Positions 15,029 to 22,124 of a DNA stretch of 46,097 bases are shown one piece after another. The number at the start of each line of letters is the position of its first letter. Positions within the stretch are counted from its first letter, which is position 1. Source of the stretch: a bacterium (GTDB lineage: Bacteria > UBP6 > UBA1177); assembly GCA_017405875.1 (NCBI GenBank), contig JAFQZM010000034.1, positions 1 to 46,097 on the forward strand, read 5' to 3'. Under the pieces are notes generated by a model. The model searched no databases. It had not been told where the DNA came from and saw only the letters and a list, made by a program, of their open reading frames with translations. The position numbers and the translations under genes are program-made.

Positions 15029-16768
15029 TTACTGCTGACCGGTTCCCGCTTTTGCAGGTTTCGGAAGCCACTTGAAACCATCGAGAAGGACTGTCGAATC
15101 CCACGAATGGTCTGGACCGTAGCTGACTTCTCCCTGTTCCCAAAGCGCAAGCCTCAAAGTTATCGTTTCGCCGGGAACGACGTTTCCGCGCGTTGTGAGC
15201 CAGCCTGTGCCGCCGCTGCTGAAAGAGTCGAAACCGGTGCCTTCAAGGAGAGTGGTTCCCTGAGTGCAGTTCGAAGCATAGCTGCCGTTTGAGCCGCATA
15301 CCATAAAAAGCCCGTTCGGAGCAAGGTCTACACCGACAGGATTGCCTTTGTCATCTTTTGCCAGGTTTTTGTCGTAAGGATTCTGAAATTCGTCATCGGG
15401 ATAAGTTGTATTGTGTTCCGAATCAAGCAGAGCGATGAAGAAGTCGTTGTAGTTGTTATCGTTACATACCGTATTTGGGTATTCAACTGAAAAGAAAAAA
15501 AGGTTGAACTGGAAAGCTCTGGCATTCATAGGCGCTTTCACTTTGAGCGTAAGCATGATCGGGTCCTGAACGGAAGGAATAGTTTTGTTTTCGCACTGAT
15601 TCGAAAGTTCTTCCGTTACGGTGGTTCCTCCGCATGAAGGGGATTTCGGGATTGCACAGTTCGGCATCATATTTATCCAATCCGAAGGAATTTTGCTTGC
15701 AGTTTTCATGTCACCTGCTTCCAAAGTTGCACACTCGGCATCTTTTGTCGGTTTGTTCCACGGACCAGTCGAAAGAATTGCGATTTTTGAGCCTTCCATC
15801 GGAGTGATGTTGTTGCCGAATTTCGGTTCTGCAGCAAAAGTTTTGTAGTCGTTTTCGTAATATGGCATAGAGCGGCTTGTTCTGTCGGATTTGTTGTATG
15901 TGGAGCCGAATAAACCTGAACCGCACGAATTGTCTGCAATATATTCCGTTACCGGATCTCCGGCGAGTGAAATTTCTGCTGAGACAAGCTGGTCGCCGCA
16001 GATTCCCATTGCGTGAGCAAGTTTTATCGCGTTGCCTGCGTAGTCACCGACAGCAAGCGGTTCGTCAGTACCGTCGCATGAAGTAGCTTCGTCAACTTCA
16101 CCGTTGCAGTTGTTATCGACTTCATCGCCGATCATTTCGTAAGCTCCGGGATATATTGTAGCCGGATCAAATCCGTTGCAGCTGGATGCAGTTTCGCAGC
16201 AGTCGGAGCATGCGCCGAAACCGTCGCCGTCGAAATCGGTTCCGTCGTCAACGACACCGTTGCAGTCGTCGTCAATGCCGTTGCCGCAGAGTTCTGCGCC
16301 GATTTCGTTTACCGGCAGAACTTCGCCAACGCATTTTCCCCATGTTCCGTCTTCTTTGCATGTGCTGATTCCGCGTCTGCACGGACCTACGTTCTCTGTG
16401 GCAGGATCAGCCTGATAGTCGCATCCGCATGTGTCGCCTGGGGTGCACGGGCTGCTCATTGAACACTCTTTTACAGGAGGATTATTGTTGCCGGAATCGG
16501 TATCTGTGTTATCGGAACTGCTGCCGGTGTCTGAGTCATCGCCGGAATGGTTGCTGTCACTGTCGGAAACATCTGAATTGTTGCCGTTTCCGGATTGCGA
16601 TGTGCAGACTTTCTGTTCAGGATGGCAGTAATATCCTACAGGACAGTCCAAATTAGAAGAGCATGCCGCGCCTTGATTGTTGCCCTCGTTTTCGTCCTCA
16701 TCGCCTGTGCAAGAAACAAAGCAAAGTACAAAAACTGCGGGTATTAGAATAAGTCTTAAAAGTTTCAT
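15029..16768 (-). CDS. MopE-type, choice-of-anchor-L-like lipoprotein (paralog 2)
   Basis: A 579-residue paralog of the next gene, with lipobox FVSC (Cys20, then Thr-Gly). It has the same build: four-cysteine module (CSSNLDC...), a Ser/Asn/Asp linker, 'CTPGDTCGCDYQADPATENV', the MopE motif 'LCGNGIDDDCNGVVDDG', and a second, shorter 'VDNNCNGEVDE' copy that paralog 1 lacks. The C-terminal domain has 'FQFNLFFFSVEYPNTVCNDN', 'FFIALLDSE', 'GTGWLTTRGNV' and ends in GTGQQ. ATG 16768 is preceded by GGAGG; a 21-codon upstream extension has no such site. The two paralogs lie head to tail 47 bases apart and probably arose by tandem duplication. Surface location is likely; ligand unknown. Confidence 0.8.
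   Translation of the reverse strand: MKLLRLILIPAVFVLCFVSCTGDEDENEGNNQGAACSSNLDCPVGYYCHPEQKVCTSQSGNGNNSDVSDSDSNHSGDDSDTGSSSDNTDTDSGNNNPPVKECSMSSPCTPGDTCGCDYQADPATENVGPCRRGISTCKEDGTWGKCVGEVLPVNEIGAELCGNGIDDDCNGVVDDGTDFDGDGFGACSDCCETASSCNGFDPATIYPGAYEMIGDEVDNNCNGEVDEATSCDGTDEPLAVGDYAGNAIKLAHAMGICGDQLVSAEISLAGDPVTEYIADNSCGSGLFGSTYNKSDRTSRSMPYYENDYKTFAAEPKFGNNITPMEGSKIAILSTGPWNKPTKDAECATLEAGDMKTASKIPSDWINMMPNCAIPKSPSCGGTTVTEELSNQCENKTIPSVQDPIMLTLKVKAPMNARAFQFNLFFFSVEYPNTVCNDNNYNDFFIALLDSEHNTTYPDDEFQNPYDKNLAKDDKGNPVGVDLAPNGLFMVCGSNGSYASNCTQGTTLLEGTGFDSFSSGGTGWLTTRGNVVPGETITLRLALWEQGEVSYGPDHSWDSTVLLDGFKWLPKPAKAGTGQQ
16227..16294. repeat. 68-base block identical to 14455-14522
   Basis: Second copy of the MopE-motif DNA block in the upstream paralog. 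Identity stops sharply after 'gagttc', beyond which the two genes differ. Confidence 0.85.
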
Positions 16769-16802
16769 AGTATCCTCCAATACAGAAACCAAAATTGCCT
16801 TA

Positions 16803-16831
16803 ATTATAGATTTGTAATGAAAAATAATCAA
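16803..16831 (-). promoter_or_regulatory. Predicted promoter of MopE-type paralog 2
   Basis: Minus-strand TTGATT, 17 bases, perfect TATAAT, ending 34 bases before the start codon. It separates this gene from the upstream IgGFc-binding-like gene. Confidence 0.5.
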
Positions 16832-16852
16832 GTGAAATGGAAAAGCGTTTTT

Positions 16853-18946
16853 CTAGTTGATGCTTAATTTTTCGAAGTTGAGACCGCCGGGATATGCGTA
16901 GCTTACATCCTGTTCCCAACCGTAGACAAAAAGTCCGCACGGATTTTCAGAGCAGGTGAGAGTGTGGTTTTTGAAAGCCGATCCGAGGTCGACTATCGCG
17001 TATGAGAAGTCTGTTCCTTCGATTTTTTTGATGTTTGTTACGGCACTTCCGTCAAGAACAGGCGCTTCGCCGGTCGTCATAACGATAGTTGCATAGTTGG
17101 AAACATAGCTTCCCGGTGTCAGGAAAAGGTAGTCTTTTCTAAACTGCTCGTACGGCGGAATAAGCATCATTGCAGGGTCGCCTACACATTCGTCGGTGTG
17201 ATCCGACTGGCATGTTGCCGAAATCATATCTGCTCCTGTGAGATACTGTGCAACCATGATCTGTTTGTCGGCTTCTACTTCAAGAGTTCCTTTGAAGTAA
17301 AATTCGGAATATTCTCCTGCATTGAGTTCGGTTTTGACATCACTGACTGTGAAAGATTTCCAGCCGGAAGGAACGGCTATTTTTTCAGGTGTTGCCGGTT
17401 TGAAAGTAAGTTTTGTTTCGTCTTCACTTGCGTAAATTCTGACAAGATCCCACTCTTTACCTTTTTCTTTCGTTTTTACGAGAATGTATTTTTTACCCCA
17501 AGTCTGAACCGGGAAAAGCTGCTGCTCGATATGGTCGCAGTAACCGTAACCGTTCGGAATATTGGCACAGTCAACGCCTGAAAATACTGCAAACGGGTGG
17601 CAGTCTGATTTTTCAGAATCGCAGTAAATCTTTGATCCCGATAAATCGCCTGAGGCCTCAATTTGAGCGACCTGACCTTTTTTCAGAGTAATTGTTCCGT
17701 CCGAATCTGCAGCAATTGCAGGAATTCCGTTTGACGCTGTGATTGCCACTTTCGGTTTAACAGTTATGACAGTGTCTTCATTGCTTAAACCGATTACGGT
17801 AGCATATGTAACTGACCCGCTTGTGTGTGCAGAAACGACATAATTAGTGTAAACACTTGGTGTAGGAATGAGAAGCGAAGCATCGTTTGAGTAAGAACCA
17901 CCGCAGTAAATAGTACCGAGCATAGCGCATGATAAAGCATTGTAATCAGCGCTCATACCGCTTTCTGTGAACGGGTTTTTGCCGCTGTTGTCGATCGGCG
18001 AGAACTGATAAATCGTGACTGGAAGGTCTGTTTTGACATGCAGACTGTCCCATTTCAAACCTTTCCCGGAGATGTTTTTGTCGTTCGGCAGCATAACTAT
18101 TCCGAGTTTGCCGGGAGCTATAGAAAGTCCTCTCGAAGTAGTCATTGTCATGCAGGCTGTGTCGTTGTCAATGCAGAAATAATTTTTACCGAGGTCAACT
18201 TCTCCGCTTTCCGAAGATAGAGAGATGTCAACAGTGACAGTATCGGTCGTGCTTGTGTTGCTTACAGTCAAAGCAAAAATCGGGTCGCTTCTCGAAGTAT
18301 TCATAAAAATAGTTGTGTAGAAATCGCAGCCCTGATAACTGTGATTCTTTGCCGCCTCTTCACAAAGAGAGACGCATGAACCGTTCTGGCAGTATCCGCT
18401 TTTGCAGTCTTCAACGACTTCGGAAGAGAGAAGACCTTTCTCACTGCATTTGAATACTTTCGAGTAGTCATCTTCGGAGCATATCGATTCTCCCGGAGTG
18501 CATATCTGCTGAACGCATTTGTCATTGTTGCAGACAGATGCATCGCCGCATTTTACCGATTCTTCTCCCGTTCCATCTTTGTTGCAGCGTATGATGTTTT
18601 CGAAATTCTCGGGATCGCATCTCAAAAGTTCACCCGCCGTGCATGGAGTTTCCGGATTTACAGGGTCGTTGTTTTTGTCAGGATCTTCCGTGTCGCCTGA
18701 ATCGGAATCATCTGAATCAACGGGATCATTCTCGTCAGGAATTTCCGAATGGTCGCTGTCACCCGATAATGACGTGCATATCTTTTTTTCGGGGTCACAG
18801 ATTGCACCTGTCGGACAATCCCAGGTCGACTCGCAAGGATCTCCGATACCTGACACAGTGTCAGCTTCGTCATCTTCATCACCTGTGCATGAAGCAAAAA
18901 GAAGCGCGAGGATTGCTAAAATCGCAAAAAGATAAAATTTTTTCAT
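16853..18946 (-). CDS. IgGFc-binding-domain-like cysteine-rich lipoprotein
   Basis: A 697-residue lipoprotein (lipobox FASC, Cys20, then Thr-Gly). After the anchor come the four-cysteine module CESTWDC...CDPEKKIC, an Asp/Ser/Pro linker, and three short cysteine units (to about residue 205). The large C-terminal region matches the IgGFc-binding N-terminal domain pattern: 'HIEQQLFPVQTWGKKYILVK', 'YLTGAD', 'GDPAMMLIPPYEQFRKDYLF', 'VYGW' and 'SYAYPGGLNF'. In animals this domain is found in FCGBP; in bacteria it occurs in secreted proteins, often of Myxococcota, with unproved ligand. It leads the minus-strand block and its promoter faces that of GDP-fucose synthase. Domain call is strong, biological role unknown. 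Confidence 0.8.
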   Translation of the reverse strand: MKKFYLFAILAILALLFASCTGDEDDEADTVSGIGDPCESTWDCPTGAICDPEKKICTSLSGDSDHSEIPDENDPVDSDDSDSGDTEDPDKNNDPVNPETPCTAGELLRCDPENFENIIRCNKDGTGEESVKCGDASVCNNDKCVQQICTPGESICSEDDYSKVFKCSEKGLLSSEVVEDCKSGYCQNGSCVSLCEEAAKNHSYQGCDFYTTIFMNTSRSDPIFALTVSNTSTTDTVTVDISLSSESGEVDLGKNYFCIDNDTACMTMTTSRGLSIAPGKLGIVMLPNDKNISGKGLKWDSLHVKTDLPVTIYQFSPIDNSGKNPFTESGMSADYNALSCAMLGTIYCGGSYSNDASLLIPTPSVYTNYVVSAHTSGSVTYATVIGLSNEDTVITVKPKVAITASNGIPAIAADSDGTITLKKGQVAQIEASGDLSGSKIYCDSEKSDCHPFAVFSGVDCANIPNGYGYCDHIEQQLFPVQTWGKKYILVKTKEKGKEWDLVRIYASEDETKLTFKPATPEKIAVPSGWKSFTVSDVKTELNAGEYSEFYFKGTLEVEADKQIMVAQYLTGADMISATCQSDHTDECVGDPAMMLIPPYEQFRKDYLFLTPGSYVSNYATIVMTTGEAPVLDGSAVTNIKKIEGTDFSYAIVDLGSAFKNHTLTCSENPCGLFVYGWEQDVSYAYPGGLNFEKLSIN

Positions 18947-18981
18947 GTAAAACTCCCAAATTCAACACCATAAAACATCAA

Positions 18982-19009
18982 ATTTTAAGCAGAAACCAAA
19001 AAAAATCAA
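18982..19009 (-). promoter_or_regulatory. Predicted promoter of the IgGFc-binding-like gene
   Basis: Minus-strand TTGATT, 16 bases, TAAAAT, ending 35 bases before the start codon. It lies just left of the octamer array and faces away from it. Confidence 0.45.
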
Positions 19010-19020
19010 ATGCTTTTTTC

Positions 19021-19079
19021 GCCGCCGTCGTAATCCCGAGATCCCGTGATTACGTGATTCCGATAAAATTGGCGGCGGC
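19021..19079. repeat. GC-armed octamer array 1
   Basis: Perfect 7-base inverted arms GCCGCCG (19021-19027) and CGGCGGC (19073-19079) enclose five tandem 8-base units at 19030-19069: gtaatccc, gagatccc, gtgattac, gtgattcc, gataaaat. All begin with G and have A at position 4; all but the last end in C. GTAATC at the left pairs with GATTAC in unit 3. The array lies between two divergent promoters and its right arm overlaps the -35 box of the rightward one. Confidence 0.8.
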
Positions 19080-19097
19080 AAGAAAAAGTGCTATAAG
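19069..19097 (+). promoter_or_regulatory. Predicted promoter of GDP-fucose synthase
   Basis: TTGGCG, 17 bases, TATAAG, ending 30 bases before ATG 19128. The -35 box includes part of the right arm of octamer array 1, so any structure or protein at the array could affect it. Confidence 0.45.
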
Positions 19098-19127
19098 GCT
19101 TGGAATTTTTGTTTCGGGGGTATATTC

Positions 19128-20093
19128 ATGGAAAAAAATTCTTTGATTTTCGTTGCCGGTCACAAAGGGCTTGTCGGCAGCGCACTTGTCCGCGAACTCA
19201 AGTCAAAAGGTTACAACAACCTCATAATGAAAACTTCTTCGGAGCTTGATCTTACGAATCAGGTCGAAACGGAGAAATTTTTCGCAGAAAACAGACCGGA
19301 ATACGTCTTTCTTGCAGCGGCGCGCGTCGGCGGCATAGGTGCGAACAACAGTTTCCGCGCCGACATGATCTACAACAACCTTATGATCGAATCGAACGTG
19401 ATCCACAATTCGTATAAATTCGGCGTCAAAAAGCTCCTTTTCCTCGGTTCGAGCTGCATTTATCCGAAGTTTGCTCCGCAGCCGATGAACGAAAACGTGC
19501 TTCTTACGAGCGAACTCGAATACACGAACGAACCTTACGCGATAGCCAAAATCGCGGGACTCAAAATGTGCGAATCCTATAACATTCAGTACGGAACCGA
19601 CTTCATTTCAGTCATGCCGACCAATCTTTACGGCGAAAACGACTTGTTCAATCTCGAAAAAGGTCACGTTCTACCGGTTATGATAAGGAAATTTCACGAG
19701 GCGAAAGTTCAGGGGCGCGATTTCGTCGAACTCTGGGGAACGGGCAAACCGCGAAGAGAGTTCCTTTACAGCGGCGATTTAGCCGAAGCTGTCGTCAAAA
19801 TCATGGAAGAAGTCTCTTTCTCCGATCTGACCAAAGGAATGACCGAGATCCGCAACACACACATAAACGTCGGAACAGGCGAAGACATCACGATTTACGA
19901 GCTTGCCTACATCATCAAAGACATCGTCAGTTACGACGGAGACATCGTCTGGGACAGTTCGAAACCCGACGGAACGCCGCAGAAACTTCTCGACATTTCG
20001 AAAATAAAAAGTTTCGGCTGGAAACCGCGCACGAAACTCACCGACGGAATCGAGCACGTTTACCGCTGGTATGTCAGAAATAATGCAGATTAG
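19128..20093 (+). CDS. fcl: GDP-L-fucose synthase (epimerase/reductase)
   Basis: Converts GDP-4-keto-6-deoxymannose to GDP-L-fucose with NADPH, supplying fucose for surface polysaccharide. The 321-residue protein is an extended short-chain dehydrogenase: cofactor loop 'VAGHKGLVGSALVREL', 'LAAARVGGIGANN', 'LFLGSSCIYP' (catalytic Ser near 108), and the catalytic pair Tyr137 and Lys141 in YAIAK. 'PTNLYGENDLF', 'GKPRREFLYSGDLAEA' and 'INVGTGEDITI' are typical of WcaG/Fcl. The partner GDP-mannose dehydratase is not in the window. GGGGG lies 7 bases before the start. Identification is firm. Confidence 0.93.
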   Translation: MEKNSLIFVAGHKGLVGSALVRELKSKGYNNLIMKTSSELDLTNQVETEKFFAENRPEYVFLAAARVGGIGANNSFRADMIYNNLMIESNVIHNSYKFGVKKLLFLGSSCIYPKFAPQPMNENVLLTSELEYTNEPYAIAKIAGLKMCESYNIQYGTDFISVMPTNLYGENDLFNLEKGHVLPVMIRKFHEAKVQGRDFVELWGTGKPRREFLYSGDLAEAVVKIMEEVSFSDLTKGMTEIRNTHINVGTGEDITIYELAYIIKDIVSYDGDIVWDSSKPDGTPQKLLDISKIKSFGWKPRTKLTDGIEHVYRWYVRNNAD

Positions 20094-20105
20094 GAGTAAT
20101 GATCA

Positions 20106-21011
20106 ATGCTTCTTTATGCAGACAAGATTTTCTCGAAAGAATGGTTTAAAAGTTTATATTTGATTATTCAGGGAGCGCTGATTGCCGCTTTCGGCTACAA
20201 CTTTTTTCTTATTCCTTATAAGATAATTCCCGGCGGTCTCATGGGTCTCAGCAGCGTTTTCTACCATTTGGTGGGAATTCCGGTCGGTCTTCTCACGATA
20301 ATTCTCAATATCCCGCTTATCCTGCTTGGCATGAAGATTCTGGGCAACCGTTTCGGCTACAAAACGATACTCGGAATGACTCTTCTTTCGGTTTTCAACG
20401 ACGGAATGAACTATTTCTGGCACGACGTTACGCTGACAGACGACATTTTTTTGAGCTGCATCATCGGCGGAACCCTGGTCGGAGCAGGTGTTGCTTCTAT
20501 TTTCAAGGCTAAGGCGACTACCGGCGGCACCGACATCATAGCCCAGCTTTTCCACGTTAAATTCAAGTTTTCGACAGGAAAAGTCGTCCTTTTTGCAAAC
20601 ATAATCTTCCTTTCTCTCGGTGCTTTGTCGATCCACTTGAAAAGTCCCGAAACTACCGAATTTTTCAAAATGATAGTTTACGCGATAGTCGCGCAGTTCA
20701 CAACGGCGAAAGTACTTGACGTAATCCTTGAAGGAACCTCCTATTACAAAGGGATTTTCATCATTTCGAACAAGTATGACGAGGTCAAGGAAAAGCTTCT
20801 CAACCAGATGCGACGCGGCGGAACGATGATCCACGGACGCGGAATGTTCAAGGACGACGAGCGCAAAATCATCTTCACTGCAGTGAGCAGGCGCGAATCG
20901 GCATTCCTCAAAGAGTACATCAAATCGATTGATCCGCAGGCTTTCATCATCATTTTCCAGACAAACGAAATTTACGGGCAGGGATTTCTGCCGGTTAAGG
21001 ATATTGAGTAG
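20106..21011 (+). CDS. YitT-family integral membrane protein (DUF161 + DUF2179)
   Basis: A 301-residue inner membrane protein. About five or six hydrophobic helices fill residues 15-210, with the family landmarks 'FLIPYKIIPGGLMGLS', 'LNIPLILLG' and 'KATTGGTDIIAQL'. The C-terminal soluble DUF2179 domain has 'YDEVKEKLLNQMRRGGTMIHG' and 'SIDPQAFIIIFQTNEIYGQGF'. The family is widespread and may transport small solutes, but the substrate is not established. It starts 12 bases after fcl and is probably co-transcribed with it. It converges on the patatin gene; the space between is filled by octamer elements. Confidence 0.88.
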   Translation: MLLYADKIFSKEWFKSLYLIIQGALIAAFGYNFFLIPYKIIPGGLMGLSSVFYHLVGIPVGLLTIILNIPLILLGMKILGNRFGYKTILGMTLLSVFNDGMNYFWHDVTLTDDIFLSCIIGGTLVGAGVASIFKAKATTGGTDIIAQLFHVKFKFSTGKVVLFANIIFLSLGALSIHLKSPETTEFFKMIVYAIVAQFTTAKVLDVILEGTSYYKGIFIISNKYDEVKEKLLNQMRRGGTMIHGRGMFKDDERKIIFTAVSRRESAFLKEYIKSIDPQAFIIIFQTNEIYGQGFLPVKDIE

Positions 21012-21074
21012 CGGCGCTGAATCTTGCCGGGATCACGAGATCCCGTGATTCCGCAATCCCGAAGCGCCGCTTTT
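21011..21074. repeat. GC-armed octamer array 2A, terminator-like
   Basis: Perfect 8-base inverted arms GCGGCGCT (21011-21018) and AGCGCCGC (21063-21070), the right one followed by TTTT. Inside are four tandem octamers at 21029-21060: gggatcac, gagatccc, gtgattcc, gcaatccc, all starting with G, with A at position 4, T at 5 and C at 8. GGGATC and GATCCC form an inner hairpin. A 14-base string, gagatcccgtgatt, is shared with array 1. The left arm begins on the last base of the yitT stop codon, so a terminator role for that gene is plausible. Confidence 0.8.
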
Positions 21075-21134
21075 GCCGCCGCCGATATCTCGATATATCG
21101 TTATCTCGTTATTTCGATATTATTTTGCGGCGGC
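21075..21134. repeat. GC-armed octamer array 2B
   Basis: Perfect 8-base inverted arms GCCGCCGC (21075-21082) and GCGGCGGC (21127-21134) enclose five octamers at 21084-21123: gatatctc, gatatatc, gttatctc, gttatttc, gatattat. Again every unit starts with G and has A at 4, and only the last lacks the final C. The array covers the patatin stop codon and the right arm encodes its last alanines. Confidence 0.8.
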
Positions 21135-21980
21135 TAAGAATTCTTTTATTTCCTCAAGGTGTTCCGCCGCAACTCTGCGTCCTTCTTCGTAGACGCGCCT
21201 GAGTTCGTCTTTGTTCTTTTCTGTTCTGCTGATTCCGAGCGGTTTTTCGGGGCAGATGATGAATGCCGCGCCCTGTTTTTCGCGTGAAAAAATGTAGCGC
21301 CTCTGTTCGTTGTAGACTTCGTGGCGTACTTTCAGCGCCTTTATAAGTGTCGGATATTTGCGGAGCAGGATTTTCATCAGCGGCAGAAATTTTATCGGCT
21401 GCTTTGTGAAATCGCGCGGCTGGGTGAGGAGTACGATATTTTTTGTAAAGCCTATGCTTTCAAAGTATTCGAGCGGGATCGAATCGGTCGAACCGCCGTC
21501 GATATATTTTCTTCCTTCGATTTCAACAGGTCTCGAGACTCCGGGCATCGAGGCTGAAGCTCTCATCCAGAGCGTGTCTTCTTCGCGGCAGTCGACCAGT
21601 TTTTTGTAGTGCGTGATTCCTGTGTCGGCATCTGTGACGACGACATAAAACTCCATCGGATTTTTGATGTAGGTGTCGTAGTCGAACAGGTCGAGCTTGT
21701 TCGGAATCTGATTGTAGCAGAAATCGACATTGTAAAGGTCTCCAGAAGTAAAAAGCGAATGAAAGCTGCAGTAGCGCTTGTCTCCGGCATATTTCAGGTT
21801 GTACCGGATCGCTCTTCCTATCTGTTTCGATTTCAGGTTGCAGCCGAAAGTCGCGCCGGCAGAGACGCCGATCGCGCCGTCAAAAGTGATGCCGTTTTCC
21901 ATGAGCACGTCAAGCACGCCCGTTGTGAACATTCCGCGCATTGCGCCGCCTTCAAGCACGATCCCCGTTTTTTCCGCCAT
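21120..21980 (-). CDS. Patatin-like phospholipase (YjjU/RssA type)
   Basis: A 286-residue cytoplasmic or membrane-associated lipid acyl hydrolase. The oxyanion-hole loop EGGAMRGMFT is at residues 10-19, the nucleophile Ser40 in GVSAG, and the catalytic Asp161 in DGGSTDSIP, so the Ser-Asp dyad is complete. No signal peptide is present. The last residues (Leu-Ala-Ala-Ala-Lys) are encoded by the right arm of octamer array 2B, so that element has shaped the C-terminus. GGAGG lies before the start. Family is firm; substrate unknown. Confidence 0.9.
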   Translation of the reverse strand: MAEKTGIVLEGGAMRGMFTTGVLDVLMENGITFDGAIGVSAGATFGCNLKSKQIGRAIRYNLKYAGDKRYCSFHSLFTSGDLYNVDFCYNQIPNKLDLFDYDTYIKNPMEFYVVVTDADTGITHYKKLVDCREEDTLWMRASASMPGVSRPVEIEGRKYIDGGSTDSIPLEYFESIGFTKNIVLLTQPRDFTKQPIKFLPLMKILLRKYPTLIKALKVRHEVYNEQRRYIFSREKQGAAFIICPEKPLGISRTEKNKDELRRVYEEGRRVAAEHLEEIKEFLAAAK

Positions 21981-22065
21981 GAATGCCTCCTTAAGCAGAC
22001 AAAGAGTTGCTTTTTAGCATAACTTCTCTGAAATTCAAGATGTTTGAAAAAAATTGTTTCTGCAA

Positions 22066-22093
22066 TTGACTTATTTGAACGAGTGCTTATTTA
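22066..22093 (+). promoter_or_regulatory. Predicted promoter of lon
   Basis: TTGACT, 16 bases, TATTTA, ending 31 bases before ATG 22125. The -35 box is good and the -10 weak. No inverted repeat of the CIRCE heat-shock type is visible. Confidence 0.35.
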
Positions 22094-22124
22094 CTTCCAC
22101 GTTTTATTGTTTTGCGAGGTGACA

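Noticed and set aside
19021-19079. CRISPR array
   Set aside because: The repeated units are 8 bases, directly adjacent and without unique spacers; no cas gene is in the window. The same holds for the other arrays.
22044-22124. N-terminal extension of Lon from the first in-frame ATG
   Set aside because: The extra 27 residues are not typical of Lon, overlap a promoter-like sequence and lack a ribosome-binding site; ATG 22125 has one.
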